DNA of 64,000 nucleotides from an uncultured Lachnospiraceae bacterium (lineage in GTDB: Bacteria > Bacillota > Clostridia > Lachnospirales > Lachnospiraceae): the NCBI GenBank assembly GCA_910585075.1, contig CAJUED010000006.1:30281-94280 (forward strand), read 5' to 3'. The position numbers and the translations under genes were made by a program. Under the pieces are notes generated by a model that was not told the DNA's origin, made no database searches, and was given only the letters and a program-made list of their open reading frames with translations. This document shows positions 22,921-32,837 of this stretch, piece after piece (position 1 is the first letter of the stretch; every line of letters starts with the position of its first letter).

Positions 22921-23019
22921 TTCAACTATAAATAAAAAATATTTTTTAAATGCCGGTTTGTGGTTTGCGGCGACATTTGATGCCTGTGTCGGAGGGATGC
23001 AGCAGTGACGAATGGTTTT

Positions 23020-23048
23020 TTGAACATCCGGAACGGAATCAATTATAT
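23020..23048 (+). promoter_or_regulatory. Possible distal promoter of the sortase operon
   Basis: TTGAAC (23020-23025), 17-bp spacer, TTATAT (23043-23048). Confidence 0.35.
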
Positions 23049-23150
23049 ATAAGGAAGCAGTAGTTTAGCCGCCTGCTTTGCGTGTGGGGTGCAAAGTGAG
23101 AGAGAGGTGGCAGTCCTGGTATCTGGGAAATTGGAAAATTGTGCAATATC

Positions 23151-23190
23151 TTGACAAAACACTTGAATTTATTTCAATATATAGTAAAAT
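23151..23190 (+). promoter_or_regulatory. Proximal promoter of the sortase operon
   Basis: TTGACA at 23151-23156 and TTGAAT at 23163-23168, with TAAAAT at 23185-23190 (16 bp after the second hexamer) and CAATAT 18 bp after the first. One or two overlapping promoters 35-70 bp before the start. With the distal promoter and the minus-strand promoter this accounts for most of the 364-bp gap. Confidence 0.5.
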
Positions 23191-23223
23191 AAAATAGTAT
23201 ATGTGATGAAGGAGAGGTATGCC

Positions 23224-24507
23224 ATGGCGGCAGGCGATTTGATGGTTGCCGGAAGACGTTTTCGTAACCGTGCGGATTATGAAGCTGCTCTGCGCGACCA
23301 GAAAAAGATTGATACCATCAAAGCACAGACAGATTTAAACGATCCCAGACAGCTCTATAAGCTTTTCAGTGCGCTCCAAAGTGGAGCATATCGCTTTGAA
23401 ACTGTGGTGGGGACGGATTTTGATGATGGGATATTTGAAGAAATAGAAAAAATGAAGAAGCGCGGGATTACCCCGTCCAATGCCGGAAGCGTCTCCGGTA
23501 ACGGACAGAGGGGGAAAGGGAGCCGGAAGAATAAATCATCGTCTGGCGTTTCCAAGGCAGCTTCCTTATCAAAGTCGGAGAGACCTCCATCCAGGCCTGT
23601 TAAAACCGCCGATAAAGGTGTAGGTGCGGCAGAGACGGACAGCAGTCCTCCGGGCGGAGCCAATCCGCTGAATGAATATGACAAGGAAATGCAGCAGCAA
23701 ATCCTCAATGAGCTTCGCAAGAGAGAGCGGCGAAGGAAGTGGATTATCGCCATGGCGGCGTTTGTGGCGGTTGCCAGCTTCGGGTACTTTGGCGTTTACT
23801 ATTTCTTCAGTGCCCGCACGAATATGGAGTATGAAACTCTGGCGGGTTTAAAAGGAAGTGATGTGCTGGCTGGGAATCAGGAGAAAAAAGATGTTTTTTT
23901 CTTACATAAACAGTCTCTTGAACTGCCGGATGTGCTGGATGAATATAAAACTTTATACGAAAAAAATAAAAAGCTAATCGGATGGCTAAAAATTGACGAT
24001 ACAATAATAGATTATCCTGTAATGCAGACTTCGGATAACGAATATTATCTGGACCATAATTTCAATCAGGAGTATGATAAAAACGGCAGTATTTTTTTGG
24101 ATTGTGACTGCAGCGTGTATCCGCGTTCCACGAACCTGATTATTTATGGGCATCATATGAAATCGGGGCAGATGTTTGGGCAGCTTCAGCAGTATGCCAA
24201 GGAATCCTACGGCAAGAAGCATCCAATCATTCAATTCGACAGCATATATGAGGAGGGGACGTATCAGGTGATGTATGTGTTCCGTTCCCAGGTCTATAAC
24301 GAGGATGACCTTGTTTTTAAATATTATCAGTTTATTCAGGCAAATTCGGAAGAAGAATTTAATTCTTATATGGAAGAAATGGCGGCTATGAGTCTGTATG
24401 ATACGGGCGTCAGCGCCAGTTATGGAGACAGCTTACTTACCCTGTCAACCTGCGACCATTCGCAGACGGACGGTAGATTTGTGGTGGTGGCGAAAAGAAT
24501 TAAGTAG
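23224..24507 (+). CDS. srtB: Class B sortase with long N-terminal cytoplasmic extension
   Basis: Transpeptidase that links surface proteins to the cell wall. The catalytic triad is visible: H310 in IYGHHM, C410 in LSTCDHS and R418 in TDGRFVVV. One membrane helix spans about 174-196. The 173 residues before it are unusual: basic and helical, with a Ser/Gly/Lys/Pro-rich linker at 83-150; ordinary class B sortases have only a short N-terminal anchor. ATG 23224 follows AAGGAGAGG. It is 21 bp upstream of two LRR proteins carrying TPxTG sorting signals, which are probably its substrates. Confidence 0.9.
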   Translation: MAAGDLMVAGRRFRNRADYEAALRDQKKIDTIKAQTDLNDPRQLYKLFSALQSGAYRFETVVGTDFDDGIFEEIEKMKKRGITPSNAGSVSGNGQRGKGSRKNKSSSGVSKAASLSKSERPPSRPVKTADKGVGAAETDSSPPGGANPLNEYDKEMQQQILNELRKRERRRKWIIAMAAFVAVASFGYFGVYYFFSARTNMEYETLAGLKGSDVLAGNQEKKDVFFLHKQSLELPDVLDEYKTLYEKNKKLIGWLKIDDTIIDYPVMQTSDNEYYLDHNFNQEYDKNGSIFLDCDCSVYPRSTNLIIYGHHMKSGQMFGQLQQYAKESYGKKHPIIQFDSIYEEGTYQVMYVFRSQVYNEDDLVFKYYQFIQANSEEEFNSYMEEMAAMSLYDTGVSASYGDSLLTLSTCDHSQTDGRFVVVAKRIK

Positions 24508-24528
24508 TGTAAAAGGAGTGACACACAA

Positions 24529-27500
24529 ATGGTCAAAGTAAAAAAGAAGAAAAATAGAAAGTTAAGGAGACAGATCCGTAAAACAGTGGGCGCGCTGCTG
24601 ATGGCTTCTGCTATTACGGTGGCGGCGATTCCTGTACAGGATGTGAGGGCGGATGATCCTGTGGCGCAAGCGGGTAGTAATTTTGATTATGCAGGACTTA
24701 CATTGCATGGGGATTCGGATAAAAAGAAGATATACATACAAAGCGGAACCGGAACAGGCGAGTGGAAGAGCACGGTTCCTATTTTACCGACTGGTACGCA
24801 GATATATGCAGACCCAACCATTGTGGCAGGGTATGATGTAGTTTTCTATTATGCGGTTCCTGAGAATAATGTTGCGGTGATTTTAGGAGCAGACATTTAT
24901 TCCCTGCCTACAGGTAACAATGGAAATTATCTTCAGATACCGGAACAATTTGTGACCTGTCAGGCTTACAATGAAAGTGGAGATTATTGTGCGGTAAATT
25001 CGGCCAATCAATTTTTATACTATCAAAAAGAAGAAGATTTATTTACGGTTCCGGGCGTTGGCCTTGTTCCGAGGTCAGATAAAAATCTTTTGGTGGATCC
25101 AGGGGCGACGAAAGGAGTTTACTATCATGAGCTGGTATCCGGTGATAATGGTGAAATACAAACTCAGGAGATAGAGGCAATACTGACAGCAGATAATGTT
25201 GCCGATTATTTCCCGTGCTACAGACAGGACTTTGAAGAATGGAAGGATAAAACCTTATACCGTTATGATACAACCTATGATTCAGGTATAGATACCACAT
25301 CTGTGACGTTAAGTGATGATTACTATGTGGAGGAAGGGGAGCCTACACCGACGCCTACGGAAGAATCAACTCCAACGCCTGTTGAAACACCGGCAGATGA
25401 CTTTGGCGAAGAACAGGATTCCGTACTTACGTTGGAGCCTACCGAAACACCAACCTTACAGCCAATGGAAACGCCGACTATGGAGCCGACACCTACATGG
25501 TTGCCGGATGATGAGCCTTCCCAGGATGATATGGTTCAGCCAACCCAGGAACCTACGATGTCCCCGGAAGCAACACCCACAAAGGAACCGGCATCAGATT
25601 CCGATTCACAGGAAGAAAACGTTACGGAGAGACCTACCGAAGAACCCATTGCAGAAGATGGTGATTTGGAATCAGAGTTTTTTACTTATACATTAAATAA
25701 GGAAATCAGAGCGAAACACAAAGTATCCGTTGAGCAAAAGACCGTATCATTAAACAGAGGATTGATACGTAATTACTGGACAACGGATGATATGAAGAAA
25801 AAACATTACAGGCCGGTAAATGGTTCTAATACATATTTAACGGTTGCGGTAAGATATATTGGACAGCAGTATTTACAAGATAAATTAGTAGGTGGAAAGA
25901 AAACCGGGGAAAAGGAAATTGGCGGCGATGTGACGAGCGCGAACAAACAGGGAGTGTTTGCCGGTCTGGGTATCAATGAACTGAGAACCGGTGAAAATCT
26001 GGTGGGTATTGGCGATTATGCTTTTTACAATTGTTCCAGCCTGCGAAGTATTGCGGTAAACAGGGGTGTCAACAACGGTTTGACTACGATTGGAAATGGC
26101 GCTTTTGCATACTGTATCAATTTAACATCCTGTGATTTGGAGGCGGCTGGTAATTTGCAGGTAATTGGTATGGACACCTTTTTAAGGTGCAGAAATTTAA
26201 GAAATTTCCAGTTACCAACAGGTGTAAAGGCGATTGGTGACTATTGTTTCATGGGATGTGATGGGTTAGAAACAATTGCCTTTAATGATGGTCTTTCTTA
26301 TATAGGGTATGATGCCTTTGTAGACTGTTCCAGTATAGGCTCCCTGACGTTCCCAACTGGGTATGTTGAGAAACTTCCTATTAATTATTTTAAGGGATGT
26401 ACTAATATCCAGTATATTAAAATTCAAAACGAGCAATGTGATTTGATAGACGGTTTAAGCGTGGGAGAGGAGTCAGCTAACCATGCTAACCATGCTACTA
26501 CCCAAAGCTGTGATATTGACTTATTTGTGAAAGATCTCAAGTGGGAGAGCTTCTATCTGGAAGGACCCCATACGGAAAATTCATCCATATATCAGACAGC
26601 AAAGGATCACTCCTTGTCATTTAAATATGTTTTGAATGGAATAGAGTATTATGAGAAAGTGGAGACTTGTCCTGAAACTGCGAAGCATCCGGTTTCTTAC
26701 ATAATTAAAGTAGAAAACGGTGTGGAAACCCTGTCCAAACCTGTTTTGGATAAGCAGTGTAAAATATTGAATATCCCTTCTAATGTGGGAGACCATATGA
26801 TTTCCGGTATTGATTCCGGATGTTTTTCAGGGTACTGTAATCTGGAAAAGGTGACAATTCCTGCCAGCGTGAAAGTGATTGAACCCAATGCGTTTCAGGG
26901 ATGCCATCGTTTGAATACGGTAATATTTGAGCATGGTGCAGAAGATGCTTTGGAGGTAAAGGACGGCGCTTTTAATACCCAGGATGTAACCCTTGGCCAT
27001 CAGACGGGGACAGATGCTGAGACCTGTAAGGAATTACCTGCAAGTGACAATCCGGTAAACAGCGACAAGAGAATGGCTTATAATCCTAAACTGGCATTTG
27101 TAGGCCCGATTACACCGACCTTTGGAGCATTTACCTATGCAATGAAGGAAAACAACAATTACAATAATTCAAGTCAGGGATTAAACTATATAACTTATTA
27201 TAGCGGATGGCCTACCAATCTGGCGGTGAAGTATAACCCAGGCAATCCGGAGGGGCAGAGAAACGAGCTGATAAGCTACCCTACTTATAAGTATATATAT
27301 ACGGGATATAAAGTGGAGGATTATCCTTATCTTACTGATGATATGATAAAGGATGCGGAAGATGCAGTTACAAATAACGGGGGATCTGGTTATTACCAGA
27401 GCATTTTGGATGCAGGAAAGAATGTGGATGTTCCTGCAGGCGTTACCTCTGTAAAGACCGGACTGTTTTCAGGATTAAAGAGAGATGGTAATCCGGTGGA

Positions 27501-29871
27501 CGGGGATCCGGGTGCGGATAAGGATATTACATCTGTTACCTTACATACGGTCAATGAGGTAGAGCCATATGCATTTGTAGGCTGTGATAATCTGGAAAGA
27601 TTCTATTATGACGGAAACGGTTTAGTTGGCCTTGGCTCCATTGGTGATTATGCATTTAAAGGGTGCAAGAAGCTTACAAATGTGGAGATTGGCCCTGGCA
27701 TTGCTGCCATAGGCATCAGACCTTTCGGTGGATGTGAGGATTTATCCGACGTAAGTTTTGTGAATAATCCTAACTTTACATGTGCAAAGCAGATTATTTT
27801 TGGAATAGCGGATGGGGTAAAGCAGAGTATAGTGGAATGTCTCGAATCCAGAGGCGGCGCTATCAGTGCGGATGAACTTGAAGGCGTTACCTCCATTCAG
27901 GAGGAAGCTTTCAAACAATGCGATAATGTGAGAAGTATTGACCTTTCAGGAACTGGCATTACGACCATACCCAGGGAGGCGTTTTCGCAGATGGGTAGGC
28001 TTGGAATAGTCAGTATTCCATCTACGGTAGGAAACGTTAGCACGGGGGCATTCTGGAACACGCCTGACTTGTATGAGGTTACTATTGCAAATGACAGGAT
28101 GACAATTGCCGCAGATGCTTTTGCTCTTGTGGAAGAAGAAAATGGGGAGATTAAACTGGTTGACGGAAGACCTCAAGTTTATCCCAAAGGCGATAGGAAT
28201 GCCAGAAAAGACAACGAAATCAGCTTTATCTGCAGTAATGATTCCGTTGCCAGCAATTATGCAAAAGATTTCTACTATATAGAAACGGTTGAGGTAGTGC
28301 AGGTAAGATATTATGTAATGCCTCAGGGTGTGGACAATGCAAGGCCGATTCTTGTTGTGCAGCCGGTGTCCATTCCTGTAAATGTATTAAACGACCCTAT
28401 CAAATGGGCGGAGAGAAAAGTGGATTATGAACCGGATCTGAGCAATGTGAACCGTTATCCCGAGTACCAGTATGATGGATATATTTTCAAAAATTGGAGC
28501 GATTACGAGGAGACAACAGACGGCTATCTTGAATCCTATGCGGTTTATGAGAGAGTGGAATCCATATGCATCGTTAACTTTGTGGACGTAAAAAATACAA
28601 CACAGAGTATGGTAACCATAAAAGTGCCTTCCGGAACGCGAGGCAGGGATATTGAGGGGATACCGGAACCGGCAGATCCGGAGCATTTCATAGGATGGGA
28701 ACCTGATGCCAGCGCGGATGTGGAAAACATTAATGACGCGATTTATCAGGATGTAACCTTCTATGCAAGGTACAGTGATATCCAAATTACACCTACGCCT
28801 ACGGTTGATCCTAATGCGACTCCTTCAGGAAGTGTTGATCCTAACGCAACACCCAGTGCTAATCCTAGTGGGACGCCAGGTGTTAATCCCAATGCAACGC
28901 CTAGTAATAATCCGAATGGTTCTGCAACACCGACGCCTGATAGAAGGAACCGTTCTTCAGCTTCACCCACACCTACGGAAACACCGGGTACGGAAGTGAA
29001 GAAGTATACAGTCAGCGTATCAGGGGGTAGCGGAAGCGGCAGTTACCCGGCAGGAGCGATTGTGGCAATCAATGCATATTACATGGGAGAAGGTCAGGTA
29101 TTTGACAAATGGACTTCTTCCACGGCAGGAGTAGGCTTCGCCAACCCGAATGCTTCTTCGACTACCTTTACTATGCCGGCGACCAATGTGGCCGTAACTG
29201 CAACCTACAAGACCGGCGGAGCAGGAACAGCGGCGACTGCGGCAAGCAATGGCGGAAGCGGTAGTGGAAACAGCGGAACAGTAAGTAATAACAGTGGTAC
29301 GGTTGTGGATGTAACCAGACCGGGATTTTCCAATACAAACCTTGCGGGGGCTACAGTAAGCGGTTCAACAGATAACTTTGTTGTAAAGGTAACAGAGGAT
29401 CAGGCGGCAACGGATGCGGCAACCGCAGCTCTGCAGGCAAGATTTGGAAGTCTTGACAGAATTAAATATCTTCCTATGGATATCAGCTTATATGATTCCA
29501 CGGGACGGAATAAAATAGCGGACACATCAGGCATTTCCGTAAACCTGACTTTACCTTTACCGGATGACCTGGTGCAGTATGCGGGCAACAACAAGGTTGC
29601 GGCGATTTCAGGCGGACAGCTTGAGGACTTAAATGCAAGATTTACCACCGTAGGCGGTGTACCTTGTGTGAACTTTACGGCAACCCACTTCTCACCTTAT
29701 GTGATTTATGTGGATACGGCAAACCTGACAGAAGCAACCATAGATGCAACGCCTAAGACCGGAGATCCGATTCATCCCAAGTGGTTCCTTTCTCTTGGTA
29801 TGGCGTGCCTGGCACTGATTTTGTTCTTCAAACGTGACAGAGCTGTAGTGGTTAATAAGAGAATGGCATAG
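24529..29871 (+). CDS. BspA-like leucine-rich-repeat surface protein with TPKTG sorting signal
   Basis: 1780 residues. Basic N terminus and hydrophobic segment with likely signal cleavage after A41 (DVRA-DD). A Thr/Pro/Glu-rich linker covers about 270-390. BspA-type LRR_5 units (AFxxCxxLxxIxxP pattern) occupy about 485-650, 745-800 and 1000-1230. An InlB-like repeat region follows at about 1300-1420, then a TPT/NATPS linker and a second Gly-rich repeat domain at about 1488-1560. The C terminus is TPKTGDPIHPKWFL, a hydrophobic helix and a basic tail: a sortase signal. GGAG precedes the ATG. Such proteins act in adhesion to host or matrix. Confidence 0.9.
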   Translation: MVKVKKKKNRKLRRQIRKTVGALLMASAITVAAIPVQDVRADDPVAQAGSNFDYAGLTLHGDSDKKKIYIQSGTGTGEWKSTVPILPTGTQIYADPTIVAGYDVVFYYAVPENNVAVILGADIYSLPTGNNGNYLQIPEQFVTCQAYNESGDYCAVNSANQFLYYQKEEDLFTVPGVGLVPRSDKNLLVDPGATKGVYYHELVSGDNGEIQTQEIEAILTADNVADYFPCYRQDFEEWKDKTLYRYDTTYDSGIDTTSVTLSDDYYVEEGEPTPTPTEESTPTPVETPADDFGEEQDSVLTLEPTETPTLQPMETPTMEPTPTWLPDDEPSQDDMVQPTQEPTMSPEATPTKEPASDSDSQEENVTERPTEEPIAEDGDLESEFFTYTLNKEIRAKHKVSVEQKTVSLNRGLIRNYWTTDDMKKKHYRPVNGSNTYLTVAVRYIGQQYLQDKLVGGKKTGEKEIGGDVTSANKQGVFAGLGINELRTGENLVGIGDYAFYNCSSLRSIAVNRGVNNGLTTIGNGAFAYCINLTSCDLEAAGNLQVIGMDTFLRCRNLRNFQLPTGVKAIGDYCFMGCDGLETIAFNDGLSYIGYDAFVDCSSIGSLTFPTGYVEKLPINYFKGCTNIQYIKIQNEQCDLIDGLSVGEESANHANHATTQSCDIDLFVKDLKWESFYLEGPHTENSSIYQTAKDHSLSFKYVLNGIEYYEKVETCPETAKHPVSYIIKVENGVETLSKPVLDKQCKILNIPSNVGDHMISGIDSGCFSGYCNLEKVTIPASVKVIEPNAFQGCHRLNTVIFEHGAEDALEVKDGAFNTQDVTLGHQTGTDAETCKELPASDNPVNSDKRMAYNPKLAFVGPITPTFGAFTYAMKENNNYNNSSQGLNYITYYSGWPTNLAVKYNPGNPEGQRNELISYPTYKYIYTGYKVEDYPYLTDDMIKDAEDAVTNNGGSGYYQSILDAGKNVDVPAGVTSVKTGLFSGLKRDGNPVDGDPGADKDITSVTLHTVNEVEPYAFVGCDNLERFYYDGNGLVGLGSIGDYAFKGCKKLTNVEIGPGIAAIGIRPFGGCEDLSDVSFVNNPNFTCAKQIIFGIADGVKQSIVECLESRGGAISADELEGVTSIQEEAFKQCDNVRSIDLSGTGITTIPREAFSQMGRLGIVSIPSTVGNVSTGAFWNTPDLYEVTIANDRMTIAADAFALVEEENGEIKLVDGRPQVYPKGDRNARKDNEISFICSNDSVASNYAKDFYYIETVEVVQVRYYVMPQGVDNARPILVVQPVSIPVNVLNDPIKWAERKVDYEPDLSNVNRYPEYQYDGYIFKNWSDYEETTDGYLESYAVYERVESICIVNFVDVKNTTQSMVTIKVPSGTRGRDIEGIPEPADPEHFIGWEPDASADVENINDAIYQDVTFYARYSDIQITPTPTVDPNATPSGSVDPNATPSANPSGTPGVNPNATPSNNPNGSATPTPDRRNRSSASPTPTETPGTEVKKYTVSVSGGSGSGSYPAGAIVAINAYYMGEGQVFDKWTSSTAGVGFANPNASSTTFTMPATNVAVTATYKTGGAGTAATAASNGGSGSGNSGTVSNNSGTVVDVTRPGFSNTNLAGATVSGSTDNFVVKVTEDQAATDAATAALQARFGSLDRIKYLPMDISLYDSTGRNKIADTSGISVNLTLPLPDDLVQYAGNNKVAAISGGQLEDLNARFTTVGGVPCVNFTATHFSPYVIYVDTANLTEATIDATPKTGDPIHPKWFLSLGMACLALILFFKRDRAVVVNKRMA

Positions 29872-29879
29872 GAGCTCCT

Positions 29880-32774
29880 ATGAACAGAAAAATTGCAAAA
29901 TCTTTGGGTGTACTGCTGCTGCTTATTGCAGTGGCAGTAACCCAAGTACCTGTATCAGATGTGGAAGCTGTGGCAATCGCGTCTGATTTTGAAATGGATG
30001 GAAATAAGTTAATGAAGTATTCAGGCACTGCGGATGTAGTGTCTATTCCTGATGGAGTCAAGGAAATAGGGGAAGAAGCCTTTGCAGGGAATGATAATCT
30101 GATTAAGGTTAATATTGAAGGCGATGTGAAATCCGTTGGATACCGGGCATTTGCCGACTGCGATAATCTTCGGACAATTGTGGTGGGAGACGGAGTGGAG
30201 GAAATAGAGACTGCGGCTTTCAGCAACAATAAGGAACTGATAAATGTAACCCTGGGAGCGGGGGTGAAAAGGCTGGGAACCGGGGTTTTTGCCGGTGACA
30301 GCCAGTTAAAGGATTTGAGTCTTTCCGAGGATAATAATTCTTTTCATTATTCCAACGGTATTTTGTATGACAGTGAGGAAACCAAGGTTTATTTGCTGCT
30401 CCCTGCTTATGAAAAGGGAGCCTATACCCTTCCCAGCACAGTTACGGAAATCGCAGGATATGCTTTTTGGGGGAATCCTTATCTGGAAAAGGTGACTTTG
30501 GGAAGCGGCCTTTATGAAGTACCGGCCTATGCTTTCTCCAATTGTATGAATTTAAGAGAAGTGGAGATTCCCCTGACGGTCAGAGGAATCGGGGCCAAGG
30601 CTTTTGAAGACTGTGTGAATCTTGGCAGAGTTACTTTACCTGATTCTATGGCGCAGATCAGCGATTCGGCTTTTGACGGCTGCCCAAACGTGGAGTTTAC
30701 GGCAACGCCGGGTACCTACGGAGCGGAGTTCGCGGCGGCCCGCAAGACTTCCGAAGTGGAGGAAGTGGAATATGAGGATGTACAGGATGCAGAAGTGATA
30801 GACGCTGACGCAATTACAAATCCGGGACAGAGCGGAGATGTGCAGAACCAATCCTCGCAGACGGAAGAAAACGGTGCGGACGTTGAGTCTGGGCAGACAT
30901 CTTCCCCGCAGCCGGATGAAGCCGGTTCTGATGGAGAAAATGTACAGAGTTCGTCTCCACAACCGGAAGATAGTAAAGGGGAAGGAACGGAAGGTCAGAC
31001 AGAGGAGGATGATGGCGAGCCTTCACCCACACCTGAATCTGATATGAAATCCGTTACGGAAACCATTACCAATAAAACGCTGCTTGGCCAGTCCAGCATT
31101 GTTTCCGGAAGGGCGGTTATCTTTATTGACAACCGGCAGTCCAGGGTATTGGACGGCAATCAGAGTTCCGGAAGGATTGATTTATCCGGTATGGAAAGCG
31201 TCCCTGATGGGACAGGGGATGATGGTACTGCGGCACCACAGGAAACTGCAGGACAGACCGCGGAAAGACTGGTGGACAATGCCCAGAAGGGGAAAGATTT
31301 TCCCAAGTATACGATTGTAAATGACAGGAAAATTGCTTCACAGGCCTTTTATCAGGACAGTGAGCTTACGGAATACGAGATTGGAGAGGGGATTACGGAG
31401 ATTGGTGAATTTGCCTTTGCCAGGTCGGGTCTTACCTCGGTGACGATTCCGGAAGGGGTGACGAGGATTGAATACGGTGCTTTTTATCACTGTGATAATT
31501 TGAAGGATGTGACGCTGCCGAATTCTATTGTTGAGATAGAGCCTTATGCTTTTGACAAAACCGCTTTTACGGAAAATAGTACCGAGCCCTTTTTGGTGGC
31601 AGGGGATGGCATTTTAATCGCTTACCATGGGTCTGACAGCGTGGTGAATATACCGGCAGGGGTAAAGCAGATTGGCCCTGGCGTATTTAAAGACCACGCA
31701 GGGATTACGGCGGTAAATCTTCCCTCTACGGTACAAGTAATTGGTGAGGAAGCCTTCATGAACTGCAGAAATTTAAAGACGGTAAATGGAGGAGAAAATA
31801 TTGTAAAGGTGAAGGACAGGGCGTTTATGAACTGTCCTCTGTCCAAAGTGGTGATTCCGGCTTCCATGGAGGAAGTGGGAATTGGGGCTTATGCCCTTTC
31901 GAACGGAACGGACACGGTGGTCTTTGAGGGTGGTGAACTGCCGAAGCTTTCCGCAGGAAAGACGGCGGGGAGAATTGCCAATGAGGAATACCGTACTTAT
32001 GCCTTTGCAAATATAAAAAATGCAATTGTTCCTGACAATATGAGCAGTTTTGAAGGGACGGTTTTGGAAAATGGCACTTATGGTTTTAACGGTATCATTT
32101 CCGGAGAGTCGGGAAACCAGGTGGCTGACAACAGCCAGGGCGTTTCCGTAACAGAAGAAAGTGGCGTTGTGCTGCAAATAAATAGCAGCACCATACCGGA
32201 GGGTGCAAACGCAAATGCGGAGATTCCCGGAAACGAAGGCAGCTATGTGCTTAAGATAAATGACTCGGAAGATGCGGCTGCAGAACTTTCCGCAGCTTAC
32301 GGGGAACTGTATGGGGGGAGAACTCCTTCAGGTCTGTCCGCTTATGAGATTTCTCTTTTTGAGGCATCCGGAAATATACCCATCAGCAGACTTGGTAAAC
32401 AGTCGGCTACGGTACAGGTCAAGTTGCCGACCGGCTTAAGCGCATCGGATGATCTGCATGTGGTTACCTTAGACCAGGACGGCCAGTTAGAGGCGGTGGA
32501 GCATAGAATTGTTCCTATGGAAGATGGAGATTACATTCAGTTTACAACTAACCATTTTTCACCTTTTGGCATATACCGCTCCACAACCATAAACGGTCAG
32601 GCGGTGGTGACCGACGGAAAGGCAGTGATTACCAGTTTGTCAGGAAATAAGGATGATACGCCTGACACAGGTGACTTTGTTCATCCCAAGTGGTTTTTGG
32701 CTCTAGGACTGTTCGCTTGCTCGATTTCCCTGTTCTTTTATAAGGGAAAGCGCAGGCAGAGCCGAATTCGTTAA
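29880..32774 (+). CDS. BspA-like leucine-rich-repeat surface protein with TPDTG sorting signal
   Basis: 964 residues. Signal peptide with likely cleavage after A30 (DVEA-VA). LRR_5 units cover about 35-280 and 460-670, separated by a Ser/Gln/Glu-rich linker (about 285-395) that ends in PTPES. The C terminus TPDTGDFVHPKWFL, hydrophobic helix and basic tail closely match those of the preceding protein, so both probably use the same sortase. The binding site GGAGC overlaps the stop codon of the upstream gene (8-bp gap), which implies translational coupling. Confidence 0.9.
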   Translation: MNRKIAKSLGVLLLLIAVAVTQVPVSDVEAVAIASDFEMDGNKLMKYSGTADVVSIPDGVKEIGEEAFAGNDNLIKVNIEGDVKSVGYRAFADCDNLRTIVVGDGVEEIETAAFSNNKELINVTLGAGVKRLGTGVFAGDSQLKDLSLSEDNNSFHYSNGILYDSEETKVYLLLPAYEKGAYTLPSTVTEIAGYAFWGNPYLEKVTLGSGLYEVPAYAFSNCMNLREVEIPLTVRGIGAKAFEDCVNLGRVTLPDSMAQISDSAFDGCPNVEFTATPGTYGAEFAAARKTSEVEEVEYEDVQDAEVIDADAITNPGQSGDVQNQSSQTEENGADVESGQTSSPQPDEAGSDGENVQSSSPQPEDSKGEGTEGQTEEDDGEPSPTPESDMKSVTETITNKTLLGQSSIVSGRAVIFIDNRQSRVLDGNQSSGRIDLSGMESVPDGTGDDGTAAPQETAGQTAERLVDNAQKGKDFPKYTIVNDRKIASQAFYQDSELTEYEIGEGITEIGEFAFARSGLTSVTIPEGVTRIEYGAFYHCDNLKDVTLPNSIVEIEPYAFDKTAFTENSTEPFLVAGDGILIAYHGSDSVVNIPAGVKQIGPGVFKDHAGITAVNLPSTVQVIGEEAFMNCRNLKTVNGGENIVKVKDRAFMNCPLSKVVIPASMEEVGIGAYALSNGTDTVVFEGGELPKLSAGKTAGRIANEEYRTYAFANIKNAIVPDNMSSFEGTVLENGTYGFNGIISGESGNQVADNSQGVSVTEESGVVLQINSSTIPEGANANAEIPGNEGSYVLKINDSEDAAAELSAAYGELYGGRTPSGLSAYEISLFEASGNIPISRLGKQSATVQVKLPTGLSASDDLHVVTLDQDGQLEAVEHRIVPMEDGDYIQFTTNHFSPFGIYRSTTINGQAVVTDGKAVITSLSGNKDDTPDTGDFVHPKWFLALGLFACSISLFFYKGKRRQSRIR

Positions 32775-32799
32775 TGAATTTAATAAGAACTGTTTCAAA

Positions 32800-32837
32800 C
32801 TCCCGGCATATGATATAGAAAAAGCCGGGAGTTTTTT
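32800..32837 (+). terminator. Terminator of the sortase/LRR operon; its 3' arm carries the next gene's binding site
   Basis: CTCCCGGC (32800-32807) pairs with GCCGGGAG (32824-32831), followed by six T (32832-32837). The next ATG begins at 32838, so GGGAG in the 3' arm is also the only visible Shine-Dalgarno for the subtilase. Confidence 0.85.

Noticed and set aside
22636..22935. 99-codon plus-strand frame rich in Pro and Leu
   Set aside because: It is the antisense of the Gly/Cys-rich gene; the Pro/Leu runs are the complement of Gly/Asn/Cys codons.
24529..32774. Repeats within the LRR genes as a CRISPR or satellite array
   Set aside because: The periodicity is that of LRR protein units with diverged codons, not of direct DNA repeats with spacers.
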